In this document: in pieces, positions 15,789 through 23,887 of the stretch
Position numbering within the stretch: position 1 is the stretch's first letter
How the letters are laid out: the number at the start of each line of letters is the position of its first letter
NCBI GenBank assembly: GCA_943357025.1
Contig: CALRGA010000005.1
Location: forward strand, 1 to 37,970
Source: Candidatus Uhrbacteria bacterium RIFOXYB12_FULL_58_10
GTDB lineage: Bacteria > Patescibacteriota > Patescibacteriia > UBA9934 > GWF2-40-263
Length of the DNA: 37,970 bases
Reading direction: 5' to 3'
Translations under genes and position numbers: made by a program
Notes under the pieces: generated by a model
Databases searched by the model: none
What the model saw: the letters and a program-made list of their open reading frames with translations, nothing else
What the model was told of the DNA's origin: nothing

Positions 15789-16052
15789 ATGCCAACCAAC
15801 ACCGCCAAAACTGAGAAAGTCGTTCGCGCCTTCACGGGCGTCGTCGTCTCCGACAAGATGGACAAGACCATCGTGGTTCGCGTCGACCGAACGGTAACGC
15901 ACTCCAAGTACCACAAGCGGTACGTGCGAAGCCAGACGTACAAGGTGCACGACGAAAAGAACGAGGCGAAGGAAGGCGAAATCGTCGCCTTTGTCGAGTG
16001 TCGTCCCATCTCCCGCGATAAGCGGTGGAGGCTGGTAAAGAAGAACGCCTAA
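15789..16052 (+). CDS. rpsQ: Ribosomal protein uS17
   Basis: OB-fold 30S protein, 87 residues. [20 protein letters not shown] and the conserved [19 protein letters not shown] end identify it. Start at tttATG with no Shine-Dalgarno; the stop is one base from the rplN start. Confidence 0.96.
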   Translation: MPTNTAKTEKVVRAFTGVVVSDKMDKTIVVRVDRTVTHSKYHKRYVRSQTYKVHDEKNEAKEGEIVAFVECRPISRDKRWRLVKKNA

Positions 16053-16053
16053 T

Positions 16054-16425
<372 letters not shown>

Positions 16426-16426
16426 T

Positions 16427-16750
16427 ATGAAGATTAAAACAGGCGACAACGTCCGCGTCATGGCGGGCAAGGACAAGGGAAAAGAGGGCAAGGTTCTTCA
16501 GGTTTTCCCGAAGCTGGAGCGCGTGGTCGTTGACAATGTCAACATGCTCACGAAGCACCTCAAGAAGCGAGGGGAAGCCCCGGGACAGACCATCAAGTTT
16601 CCTTCTCCTCTTCATGTCTCGAATCTTCAGATCATTTCCGCGAAAAGCGGAAAGACCGGACGCATCGGGTTCTCCCTCATCGAGAAGGACGGCACGAAGC
16701 TGAAGGTGCGCGTGATTCGCTTGAAGAGCGGATCGGAACAGATCGAATAA
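16427..16750 (+). CDS. rplX: Ribosomal protein uL24
   Basis: Assembly-initiating 50S protein, 107 residues. The KOW motif reads [20 protein letters not shown], followed by [13 protein letters not shown] and the usual beta segment [18 protein letters not shown]; the zinc cysteines of some L24 proteins are absent. ATG 16427 (taatATG) gives the normal KIKTGDNV start; the frame is open further up into rplN but that is shadow. Confidence 0.96.
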   Translation: MKIKTGDNVRVMAGKDKGKEGKVLQVFPKLERVVVDNVNMLTKHLKKRGEAPGQTIKFPSPLHVSNLQIISAKSGKTGRIGFSLIEKDGTKLKVRVIRLKSGSEQIE

Positions 16751-16751
16751 T

Positions 16752-17324
16752 ATGGACTTGAAAGAAACCTACAAATCAGCCGTCGTTCCCAAGCTCATGG
16801 AAGAGTTCGGATATAAGAACCCGAACCAGGTACCGAAGGTGCTCAAGGTGACGCTGAACATCGGTCTTGGAAAAGGACTGAAGGACGCGAAGTACCTCGA
16901 GACCTCCGAGAACACGCTCAAGCGCATCTCCGGACAGATTCCGGTAAAGACGAAGGCGAGCAAGTCCATCGCGGCGTTCAAGATCCGCGAGGGCATGGTG
17001 GTCGGCATGAAGGTGACCATGCGAGGAAAGCGCATGTGGGACTTCCTCGAGAAGCTCGTAAAGGTGTCCATCCCGCGTATCCGCGACTTTCGCGGCGTCC
17101 CGGCAACCGGGTTTGACGCGCTTGGAAACTACACGCTCGGCTTCACCGAGCATACGGCTTTCCCGGAGATTCACACCGACGAGATCGAGGTGATCCACGG
17201 CCTGCAGGTGACCATTTCCATGAGCACGACGAAGACCTCTGAGGGAAAGGCCGTCCTGACCCACCTTGGCTTCCCGTTCGCGACCGGAATCGACGTTGAT
17301 AAAAAACGTAAAGCTCGCACGTAA
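16752..17324 (+). CDS. rplE: Ribosomal protein uL5
   Basis: 5S rRNA-binding protein of the central protuberance, 190 residues. [18 protein letters not shown] is the conserved start of the core, with [17 protein letters not shown] and [20 protein letters not shown] further on. It starts at taatATG, one base after rplX. Confidence 0.97.
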   Translation: MDLKETYKSAVVPKLMEEFGYKNPNQVPKVLKVTLNIGLGKGLKDAKYLETSENTLKRISGQIPVKTKASKSIAAFKIREGMVVGMKVTMRGKRMWDFLEKLVKVSIPRIRDFRGVPATGFDALGNYTLGFTEHTAFPEIHTDEIEVIHGLQVTISMSTTKTSEGKAVLTHLGFPFATGIDVDKKRKART

Positions 17325-17329
17325 GCCAT

Positions 17330-17515
17330 ATGGCAACGGAGAATCAGATCGCAAAATCGAAGCGGAAACCAAAGTATTCGACCCGCAAGGTGAATCGCTG
17401 CTGGAAGTGCGGACGCCGGCACGGGTTCATGCGCGCGTTTGAACTTTGCCGCATCTGTTTCCGTGAATTGGCTAACCGAGGAGAAATCCCCGGAATCGTA
17501 AAAGCAAGCTGGTAA
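17330..17515 (+). CDS. rpsZ: Ribosomal protein uS14, zinc-binding type
   Basis: 30S head protein, 61 residues, the short zinc-ribbon form. Four cysteines, C24-x2-C27 and C40-x2-C43, bind the metal; the family end [11 protein letters not shown] is complete. The short zinc form is common in CPR and Gram-positive bacteria, while the long form has no zinc. It starts at catATG five bases after rplE. Confidence 0.96.
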   Translation: MATENQIAKSKRKPKYSTRKVNRCWKCGRRHGFMRAFELCRICFRELANRGEIPGIVKASW

Positions 17516-17516
17516 T

Positions 17517-17912
17517 ATGATGACCGACCCGATCTCAGACATGCTCACCCGGCTGCGAAACGCCTTCAAGGTTAAGAAGCGCGAGGTGGTCTTGCCGTAC
17601 TCGAACGTCAAGTTCGCGATCGCCAAGATCCTCGAGAAGGAAGGCTTCGTGAACGGAATTGAAAAGCGAACGCCCGAGGGCTCGCACCCGGCGCTGCGCG
17701 TCGGCTTGACGTACCGCGACGGCGCCGCCTCCATCACGGAGGTGCACCGCGTGAGCACGCCGGGCCACCGCGTGTACGCCAAGTGCGACGAGATGCCGCG
17801 CGTCATGTCCGACATGGGCATCGCGATCATTTCGACGTCCAACGGCCTCATGACCAACAAGGAAGCCCGCTCCCGCAAGCTCGGCGGAGAGGTTATTTGC
17901 GAAGTGTTTTAA
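17517..17912 (+). CDS. rpsH: Ribosomal protein uS8
   Basis: 30S protein binding helix 21 of 16S rRNA; in E. coli it represses the spc operon. 131 residues. DPISDMLTRLRNAFKVKK at the start and the end MGIAIISTSNGLMTNKEARS are family signatures. ATG 17517 (T at -1) and ATG 17520 are adjacent; 17517 is used because it follows the context of the other genes, though S8 proteins usually begin MTDPI, which would favour 17520. Confidence 0.97.
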   Translation: MMTDPISDMLTRLRNAFKVKKREVVLPYSNVKFAIAKILEKEGFVNGIEKRTPEGSHPALRVGLTYRDGAASITEVHRVSTPGHRVYAKCDEMPRVMSDMGIAIISTSNGLMTNKEARSRKLGGEVICEVF

Positions 17913-17915
17913 CAT

Positions 17916-18473
17916 ATGTCCCGCATTGGAAAAAAACCGATCCTGATTCCCGCGAAGGTTGACGTCGTCGTCAACGGCCAGCAGGTGACCGTAACCGGTC
18001 CCAAGGGAACCCTTTCTCGTGCGCTCAACTCGCATGTGACCGCCGTCGTCTCGGACATCGAGGGAGGCAAGGGCGTCCTTGTCACCGTTCTCGACCCGGA
18101 GCTCGTGGCCGACCGCGCCCAGTGGGGAACCGCGCGCGCCAACATCGCCAACATGGTGACGGGCGTGACGGAAGGATTCAAGAAGGTGCTCGAGATCAAT
18201 GGCGTCGGTTTCCGCGTCGCCGTGCAGGGAAAGAAGATCACCATGAACCTCGGCTTCTCGCACGACGTGATCTTCGACCTTCCGGAAGGCGTCACCGCCC
18301 TCGCGGAAAAGAACGTCCTCACCCTCACGGGCAATGATCGCGATGAGGTCGGCCTCACTGCCGCGCGCATCCGCAAGCTCCGCCCGCCGGAGCCGTACAA
18401 GGGCAAGGGAATCAAGTACATCGACGAAGTGATTCGCCGCAAGGCCGGTAAGGCCGCGAAGGCGAGCGCCTAG
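17916..18473 (+). CDS. rplF: Ribosomal protein uL6
   Basis: 50S protein near the sarcin-ricin loop, 185 residues with the usual duplicated fold. [17 protein letters not shown] starts it, GPKGTLSR is in the first half, and the C-terminal signature [18 protein letters not shown] is complete. It starts at catATG three bases after rpsH. Confidence 0.97.
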   Translation: MSRIGKKPILIPAKVDVVVNGQQVTVTGPKGTLSRALNSHVTAVVSDIEGGKGVLVTVLDPELVADRAQWGTARANIANMVTGVTEGFKKVLEINGVGFRVAVQGKKITMNLGFSHDVIFDLPEGVTALAEKNVLTLTGNDRDEVGLTAARIRKLRPPEPYKGKGIKYIDEVIRRKAGKAAKASA

Positions 18474-18477
18474 AAAT

Positions 18478-18834
18478 ATGCCAAACACGATCAAAGCAAA
18501 AAATGAGAGGGCCGGACGTCGCGCGAAACGCGTGCGATCGCGCATGCACGGCACGAAGGAGTGCCCGCGCCTGAGCGTCCACCGAAGCCTGAAGCACATC
18601 CGCTGCCAGCTCATCGACGACAACGCCGGCGTCACCCTCGCGAGCGCGTCCGACAAGGATATCTCGGAGAAGGCGAAGCCGATCGTCATAGCGAAGGCTG
18701 TTGGCGCGAAGCTTGCCGAGAAGGCCAAGGCCGCCGGCATCGACATGGTCGTGTTTGACCGCGGTGCCAACCGGTACGCGGGACGCGTCGCGGCGCTTGC
18801 CGACGGAGCGCGCGAAGGCGGACTCAACTTTTAA
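18478..18834 (+). CDS. rplR: Ribosomal protein uL18
   Basis: 5S rRNA-binding protein, 118 residues. [18 protein letters not shown], then the end [20 protein letters not shown] identify it. It starts at aaatATG four bases after rplF. Confidence 0.96.
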   Translation: MPNTIKAKNERAGRRAKRVRSRMHGTKECPRLSVHRSLKHIRCQLIDDNAGVTLASASDKDISEKAKPIVIAKAVGAKLAEKAKAAGIDMVVFDRGANRYAGRVAALADGAREGGLNF

Positions 18835-18839
18835 ACCCT

Positions 18840-19397
18840 ATGGAAGCACAAACACGAAAACCGAGCGGACGCACAGGAGCCGCGCCAGGAGCCCGACCGC
18901 AGCGCGCCGGAGGCGGAGGACGCCACAGCGAGCCGAAGGAGTTCGAGCAGAAGATCCTCGACCTTTCGCGCGTCACGCGCGTGACCGCCGGAGGAAAACG
19001 CATGTCGTTCCGCTGCACCCTTGTCATCGGCGACAAGAAAGGCCGCGTCGGACTGGGCGTTTCCAAGGGCGTCGACGTGCAGATTGCCATCGACAAGGCG
19101 TACCGACAGGCCAAGAAGAACGTCATCCGCGTGCCGATGATCCACGAGACCATCCCGCATCCGATCCAGGTGAAGTTCGGCTCGGCCATGGTTCTCCTGA
19201 AGCCGGCCCCGAGCGGTACCGGTCTCAAGTGCGGCGGAGCGGTCCGCATGGTGCTCGAGTTCGCGGGCGTCCCGAACGCCTCTTCCAAGATCCTGAACTC
19301 TTCCAACAAAATCAACATCGCGAAGGCAACGTTCGAAGCGATCAAACAGCTTCGCCTTCCGAAGAAACCGGCCGTGGCGCAAGCCGTGGCCGCATAA
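18840..19397 (+). CDS. rpsE: Ribosomal protein uS5
   Basis: 30S protein with a role in decoding accuracy and mRNA unwinding, 185 residues. The double-stranded RNA-binding part has VTRVTAGGKRMSFRCTLVIG and GVSKGVDVQIAIDKAYRQAK; the C-terminal part has APSGTGLKCGGAVRMVLE. The first 35 residues are an Arg/Gly/Ala-rich arm. The next gene is rplO; in most bacteria rpmD (uL30) stands between them. Confidence 0.97.
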   Translation: MEAQTRKPSGRTGAAPGARPQRAGGGGRHSEPKEFEQKILDLSRVTRVTAGGKRMSFRCTLVIGDKKGRVGLGVSKGVDVQIAIDKAYRQAKKNVIRVPMIHETIPHPIQVKFGSAMVLLKPAPSGTGLKCGGAVRMVLEFAGVPNASSKILNSSNKINIAKATFEAIKQLRLPKKPAVAQAVAA

Positions 19398-19403
19398 CCA
19401 CCT

Positions 19404-19838
19404 ATGGCGTTTACCCTCCACACAATTCGTCCGGCAAAAGGCGCCCGCAAGGCCGCCAAGCGCGTCGGTCGCGGCCTCTCCAAAGGCGGTTCCTATTCGG
19501 GCCGCGGCGTGAAGGGTCAGCGTGCCCGTTCGGGCGGTCGCTCCGGCCTCCAGCTCAAGGGACTGCGCCACATCATGCTCTCCACCAAGAAGAACCGCGG
19601 ATTCAAGAGCATCCATGAGAAGCCGATGGTCGTCAACGTGGCGATGCTCGCCAAGAACTTCGCCGACGGCGAAACGGTCAACCCGACCGTCCTGCTCGAG
19701 AAGGGTCTCGTTCCCGCCAAGGGCAAGGTGAAGCTGCTCGGCGACGGCGCCATCGCGATCAAGCTGGCCGTGGAAGGCTGCACGGTATCCGCGACGGCAA
19801 AAGAAAAGATCGAGAAGGCCGGCGGTTCGATCAAGTAA
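19404..19838 (+). CDS. rplO: Ribosomal protein uL15
   Basis: Late-assembly 50S protein, 144 residues. RVGRGLSKGGSYSGRGVKGQ and the SGGRSGLQLKGL segment are the family's basic N-terminal arm. It starts at cctATG six bases after rpsE, with no room for rpmD. secY follows seven bases later. Confidence 0.97.
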   Translation: MAFTLHTIRPAKGARKAAKRVGRGLSKGGSYSGRGVKGQRARSGGRSGLQLKGLRHIMLSTKKNRGFKSIHEKPMVVNVAMLAKNFADGETVNPTVLLEKGLVPAKGKVKLLGDGAIAIKLAVEGCTVSATAKEKIEKAGGSIK

Positions 19839-19845
19839 CCAAAAT

Positions 19846-21120
19846 ATGTTTTCATTCACGCGCGTTTGGAAGACCAAAGAGGTTCGCAACAGCCTGTTGT
19901 TCATCTTCGCGATGCTCGTCCTTTTCCGCATCGCGGCCCACATCCCGGTTCCGGGAGTGGACCCAAGCGCGCTCGTGAATCAATTTGGCGGCAATCAGTT
20001 TTTCGGCCTCCTGAACATCTTCTCGGGAGGAACGCTTGAAAATTTCTCCGTCGTGGCGCTCGGCCTTGCGCCGTTCATCACGTCGTCCATCATCTTCCAG
20101 CTCCTCGGCATGATCGTGCCGAAGCTTGAGGAAATGCAGAAGGAAGAGCAGGGACGCCAGCGCATCAACCAGTGGTCGCGCATGGCAACGCTTCCGCTCG
20201 CCCTTCTCCAGGGATACGGACTCGTGCTTCTGTTCGGCCAGCAGTCCGGAGCACAGTTGTTCGCGGGCGGATCCGCGAGCCTCTTTACGACGATTCTCAT
20301 CATGGGGACGCTCACGGCCGGAACGATTTTTCTCATGTGGATGGGTGAGCTCATCTCGGAACGCAAGCTTGGAAACGGCGTGTCCATCCTCATCTTCGCG
20401 GGAATCATCGCCGGTCTTCCGACCTATCTCGGCCAGTCGATCGCTCTGTTCGACCGCTCCCAGCTGATCACCGCGATCGTCTTCGGGGTTCTCATCATCG
20501 TCACGCTCGCCGCGGTCGTCATCATGCACGAGGCGCAGCGCAACATTCCGGTGCAGTATGCCCGCCAGACGCGCGGATCGAGGCTTTCCGGAGCCGTCCC
20601 GAGCAACCTTCCGATCAAGCTCAACATCGCCGGCGTGATTCCGATCATCTTCGCGATCAGCATCATCCTGTTCCCGAGCGTCATCGCCCAGTTCTTCCTG
20701 AACGCCCGCACCGAGATGCTTCGCACCGCGGCGCAGTGGGTACTCCAAGTGTTCCAAAACCAGCTGGTTTACGGCGTCATCTACTTCGGCCTGGTGTTTG
20801 CCTTCACGTACTTCTACACGTCCGTGATCTTCCACCCGGACCGCGTGGCGGAAAACCTCCAGAAGCAGAGTGGCTTCATCCCGGGTATCCGTCCGGGCAA
20901 GCCCACGGCCGAGTACATCGCCTGGGTCACCAACCGCATCCTCCTCGTGGGAGCCGTCTTCCTCTCCCTCATTGCCATCCTCCCGCTCGTCGCCCAGCAG
21001 CTGAGCGGCAACGCCTCGCTCGTCATCGGCGGAACGTCCGTCCTGATCGTGGTGAACGTGGTCATCGAGACGATGAAGCAGATGGAAGCGCAGATGAGCA
21101 TGCACGAATACGACATGTAG
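19846..21120 (+). CDS. secY: Protein translocase subunit SecY
   Basis: Channel subunit of the Sec translocon, 424 residues with ten hydrophobic helices. RIAAHIPVPGVDPSAL in the first loop, the helix 2a region GGTLENFSVVALGLAPFITS that forms the plug and gate, and the long cytosolic loop with RQTRGSRLSGAV are conserved. It starts at aaatATG without a Shine-Dalgarno, and is the last gene of the spc operon; short repeats and a hairpin follow the stop. Confidence 0.97.
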   Translation: MFSFTRVWKTKEVRNSLLFIFAMLVLFRIAAHIPVPGVDPSALVNQFGGNQFFGLLNIFSGGTLENFSVVALGLAPFITSSIIFQLLGMIVPKLEEMQKEEQGRQRINQWSRMATLPLALLQGYGLVLLFGQQSGAQLFAGGSASLFTTILIMGTLTAGTIFLMWMGELISERKLGNGVSILIFAGIIAGLPTYLGQSIALFDRSQLITAIVFGVLIIVTLAAVVIMHEAQRNIPVQYARQTRGSRLSGAVPSNLPIKLNIAGVIPIIFAISIILFPSVIAQFFLNARTEMLRTAAQWVLQVFQNQLVYGVIYFGLVFAFTYFYTSVIFHPDRVAENLQKQSGFIPGIRPGKPTAEYIAWVTNRILLVGAVFLSLIAILPLVAQQLSGNASLVIGGTSVLIVVNVVIETMKQMEAQMSMHEYDM

Positions 21121-21131
21121 GGGGAAGGGGA

Positions 21132-21180
21132 TACGAAACTACGAATTGGCTACGAAACTACAAATACTACGGATTGCTAC
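21132..21180 (+). repeat. Short degenerate direct repeats behind secY
   Basis: The words TACGAAACTAC (two copies), ACTACGAATTG/ACTACGGATTG and GCTAC recur in a 50-base A/T-rich stretch, giving an imperfect tandem pattern of about 20-27 bases. No function is evident. Confidence 0.5.
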
Positions 21181-21181
21181 A

Positions 21182-21207
21182 AAGACGGGGGCGAGAGTCC
21201 TCGTCTT
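21182..21207 (+). terminator. Hairpin after secY
   Basis: AAGACGGGGGC (21182-21192) pairs with GTCCTCGTCTT (21197-21207), 11 bp including two G-T pairs, loop GAGA. The T tract is poor (TCTTCTGG), so it may terminate weakly. It directly precedes the adk promoter. Confidence 0.6.
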
Positions 21208-21208
21208 C

Positions 21209-21217
21209 TGGTATAAT
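21209..21217 (+). promoter_or_regulatory. Extended -10 promoter of adk
   Basis: TG-G-TATAAT with a perfect -10 (21212-21217) and an extended TGn element; no -35 is seen. Transcription would start near 21224, seven bases before ATG 21231. Confidence 0.7.
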
Positions 21218-21230
21218 GAGCGGGAAATAT

Positions 21231-21863
21231 ATGACGTATAAAATCATTTTGCTTGGGCCGCAGGGAAGTGGAAAGGGTACGCAGGCGCAGATCTTGTCTA
21301 AGAAACTGAGCATTCCGGCGCTTGCAATGGGACAGCTGCTGCGCGATGAGGTCGCGGCCGGATCGGATGTTGGACTGAAGGTCGACGGGATCCTGAAGTC
21401 TGGCAGTCTTGTGAGCGACGAGGTCGCCGCGGAGGTTCTCCAGGCGCGCTTGTCTCGTCCCGACGCGGCAAATGGATATGTGCTCGACGGATATCCGCGC
21501 AACCTGCTGCAATACGCGGCGTTTACGTTCGACGCGCCGACGCACGTGATCGTGATCGAAGTTCCGCGAGAGGAATCATCGAATCGTCTTGGTGGACGAT
21601 TGACCTGCTCGACGTGCGGCGCGGTCGCGTCGACGAAGGACGGGGCGAAGGAAGGCGACGCGTGCGCGTGCGGCGGATCGTTCGTTCGTCGCGACGACGA
21701 TACCGAGGCCGCGATCAATCGTCGGCTCGACATCTATGACAATGACACGACGCCGATGCTTGGGAAATTTGAGGAAAAGGGCGTTTTGGTCCGCGTCGAC
21801 GGGGTCGGGACGATCGAGGAGGTACAGGCAAGGATCGTCGAGAAATTAGAAATGGGAAATTAG
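21231..21863 (+). CDS. adk: Adenylate kinase, zinc-lid type
   Basis: Converts AMP and ATP to two ADP, 210 residues. The P-loop GPQGSGKGT (9-17), the AMP site LDGYPR (85-90) and the DDDTEAAINRRL lid end are present. The lid has four cysteines, C126-x2-C129 and C145-x-C147; the usual second pair is C-x2-C, so the spacing is shortened by one and metal binding may be altered. The frame is open far upstream into secY, but the promoter leaves only ATG 21216 or 21231; 21231 (tatATG) matches the family start MxxxIILLGPQGSGKGT. secY-adk-map is a classical order. Confidence 0.95.
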   Translation: MTYKIILLGPQGSGKGTQAQILSKKLSIPALAMGQLLRDEVAAGSDVGLKVDGILKSGSLVSDEVAAEVLQARLSRPDAANGYVLDGYPRNLLQYAAFTFDAPTHVIVIEVPREESSNRLGGRLTCSTCGAVASTKDGAKEGDACACGGSFVRRDDDTEAAINRRLDIYDNDTTPMLGKFEEKGVLVRVDGVGTIEEVQARIVEKLEMGN

Positions 21864-21869
21864 AAATCT

Positions 21870-22646
21870 GTGGCTCTTACCAAAACCCCAAAGGAAATCG
21901 ACGCGATGCGCGAGGGCGGGCATTTGTTGTCGCGCGCGCTCAAGGCCGCGGTTGACGCGGTACGTCCCGGCATCACGCTGCCCGAGCTCGACGTGATCGC
22001 GACGGACGTGATTCGAGCTGGCGGTGGCGAGCCTTCGTTCATGGGATATCGGTCGCATCCGGACGACGAGCCGTTTCCGACGACGATGTGCATCTCGGTG
22101 AACGAGGAGGTCGTGCACGGGCGCGGTGACCGGCCGATCGCATTGAAGGAGGGCGACATTGTCGGCCTCGACATCGGGCTGTGGCTGCACGGGCTCTGCA
22201 CGGACATGGCGGTTACGGTTCCGGTCGGGACGGTTTCGGAGGAAGCGACCAAGCTGATGGCGGTGACGCGCGAGGCGTGCCTGGCCGGGGCGAACGCCGT
22301 CCATGTCGGCGGGCTGATCAGCGACGTGTCGCACGCGGTCGTGGCGGTCGTCGATCCTCATGGGTACGGCATCGTCCAGGCGCTGGTCGGCCACGGCGTC
22401 GGTCACAAAGTTCACGAGGGCCCGCACATTCCGAACTACGTCGACAAGCGCAATCCAAAGGTTCCCGTCGTCGATGGAATGTGTCTCGCGATCGAACCGA
22501 TGCTCGGCCTCGGCGACTGGCAGGTGGAGACGGCCGAGGATGGGTGGACCGTCGTCATGAAGGATCGCAAGATCTCCGCGCACTTCGAGGTGACGATCGC
22601 GGTGACGAAGGAGGGGATCGAAATCCTGACGCCGCTGCCGGTATGA
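21870..22646 (+). CDS. map: Methionine aminopeptidase, type I
   Basis: Removes the initiator Met from new proteins, 258 residues. All five metal ligands are visible: D101, D112, H175 (in GHGVGH), E209 (in AIEPM) and E240, plus the substrate His in NEEVVHG (H83). There is no N-terminal zinc finger. It starts with GTG at 21870 (tctGTG), six bases after adk, and its TGA overlaps the ATG of ruvX by four bases. The genes that usually follow map (infA, rpmJ, rpsM, rpsK) are not here. Confidence 0.96.
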   Translation: MALTKTPKEIDAMREGGHLLSRALKAAVDAVRPGITLPELDVIATDVIRAGGGEPSFMGYRSHPDDEPFPTTMCISVNEEVVHGRGDRPIALKEGDIVGLDIGLWLHGLCTDMAVTVPVGTVSEEATKLMAVTREACLAGANAVHVGGLISDVSHAVVAVVDPHGYGIVQALVGHGVGHKVHEGPHIPNYVDKRNPKVPVVDGMCLAIEPMLGLGDWQVETAEDGWTVVMKDRKISAHFEVTIAVTKEGIEILTPLPV

Positions 22647-23059
22647 GACTTTTAGGCATCGACTACGGTGATAAAAAGATCGGGCTCGCGTTTGGCGATA
22701 CCGAGTCGAACGTGGCCGTCCCGCTCGACGTGGTCCCGAACGTTGGCGCGGAGACGATCCGCGTGTTTGCGAAGCGTGCGAAGTCCGAGGACATCGACGC
22801 GATCATCGTCGGCGTCCCGCTTTCGACGGGGGCGCATCATAGCTCGAAGCAGCTCGACAAGGCGCGCGCGTTCATCAGGCTGCTCGAGGCCGCGACGCCG
22901 ATTCCCGTCCTCGAGGAGGACGAGTCGTATACCACGGGGGAGAGCATTCGGTTGCAGCGCGAGGAAGGGGCGCAGGCCGAGGAGGATGCGCTCGCGGCGA
23001 TGCTGATCTTGCAGTCGTATATGGATCGGATCGATCCGACGACGAGCGGGGGAGAATAA
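22643..23059 (+). CDS. ruvX: Pre-16S rRNA nuclease / RuvX-type resolvase (YqgF family)
   Basis: RNase H-fold protein of 138 residues. LGIDYGDKKIGLAFGD (with catalytic D6), IIVGVPLSTG and EEDESYTTGES (usual DERxTT) are the three family motifs. E. coli YqgF trims 16S rRNA 5' ends; relatives cut Holliday junctions. It overlaps map by ATGA. The frame is open far upstream into map, but MRLLGIDYG is the family start. recO follows two bases later. Confidence 0.93.
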   Translation: MRLLGIDYGDKKIGLAFGDTESNVAVPLDVVPNVGAETIRVFAKRAKSEDIDAIIVGVPLSTGAHHSSKQLDKARAFIRLLEAATPIPVLEEDESYTTGESIRLQREEGAQAEEDALAAMLILQSYMDRIDPTTSGGE

Positions 23060-23061
23060 GA

Positions 23062-23835
23062 ATGGCAACGTTGTATAATACCACCGGAATCGTTTTGTCC
23101 CGTCGCGATCGTGGAGAAGCGGACCGGTGGTATTCGGTTTTGACGCGGGAGCACGGAAAGATCGAGCTCTTGGCGCGCGGAGGGCACAAGATGCTGGCGA
23201 AGCTGACGCCGCACCTCGAGATGCCCGCGGTGATCGACTTTCACGTCGTGAACGGGCGTCAGTTTAACACCGTCGCCGGAACGGACAGGCGCGTCGCGTT
23301 TCCGGGACTCTACGGCGACGTCTCGCGACTCCTCCTCGTCCGCAACGCCCTGTATCTCGTCGACATCGCCACGCGCCAAGAGGAAGCCGACCCGATGCTC
23401 TACGCGATCGTTCTCGCCTGGCTCGTCGCCATCGACGCGGCCCCGTCCGTCAGCTCCGACCGCGCGGGATTTCTCCTTGCCGGGTTCGCGCTCAAGCTGC
23501 TCGCGGCGATCGGATATCGTCCCGAGGTGTCGCGCTGCCTCGACTGCAAGGCGACCGTCGTCGCGGGACAATATCGCTGGCACGCGCTCAGGGGCGGCGT
23601 CGTGTGCAGCCCGTGCGTCACCCGCGACAACCGCCAGTGGTTCGCCGCCCGCGCCATCTCCGACGACACCCTCAAGCTCCTCCGCTTCGGCCTGTCCGAG
23701 CCGTTCGAGTCCCACCTCCGCCCGCTGCTCCCCGTCGCCGCGCTCGACGAGTTCCACGATGCGGTCGAGGGGCTGATGATCTCGCACTTCCCGGTGATCC
23801 CGGCGAACTCGCTCCGGGCGGCGTGCTCTCTTTGA
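23062..23835 (+). CDS. recO: DNA repair protein RecO
   Basis: Recombination mediator that loads RecA, 257 residues. The N-terminal OB fold begins TTGIVLSRRDRGEADRW, and the zinc finger has C159-x2-C162 and C182-x2-C185. It is one of the few genes here with a good Shine-Dalgarno (GGGGGAG seven bases before ATG) and lacks T at -1. Three-gene block adk-map-ruvX-recO reads without terminators until the hairpin directly after the stop. Confidence 0.94.
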   Translation: MATLYNTTGIVLSRRDRGEADRWYSVLTREHGKIELLARGGHKMLAKLTPHLEMPAVIDFHVVNGRQFNTVAGTDRRVAFPGLYGDVSRLLLVRNALYLVDIATRQEEADPMLYAIVLAWLVAIDAAPSVSSDRAGFLLAGFALKLLAAIGYRPEVSRCLDCKATVVAGQYRWHALRGGVVCSPCVTRDNRQWFAARAISDDTLKLLRFGLSEPFESHLRPLLPVAALDEFHDAVEGLMISHFPVIPANSLRAACSL

Positions 23836-23838
23836 CAG

Positions 23839-23870
23839 AAAACGACCGTTGCGTCATACGGTCGTTTTTT
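23839..23870 (+). terminator. Terminator of the adk-recO unit
   Basis: AAAACGACCGT (23839-23849) pairs with ACGGTCGTTTT (23858-23868), 11 bp, loop of eight, ending in a run of six T (23865-23870). Confidence 0.93.
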
Positions 23871-23878
23871 GGTACAAT
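23870..23878 (+). promoter_or_regulatory. Extended -10 promoter of asnS, leaderless
   Basis: TG-G-TACAAT (-10 at 23873-23878) begins on the last T of the preceding terminator. Transcription would start near 23885, about three bases before ATG 23888. Confidence 0.68.
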
Positions 23879-23887
23879 CTCTCCGTT

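Noticed and set aside
23832-23878. TTGACA at the recO stop as the -35 of asnS
   Set aside because: It is 35 bases from the -10 box, and a terminator lies between; the extended TGn element is sufficient.
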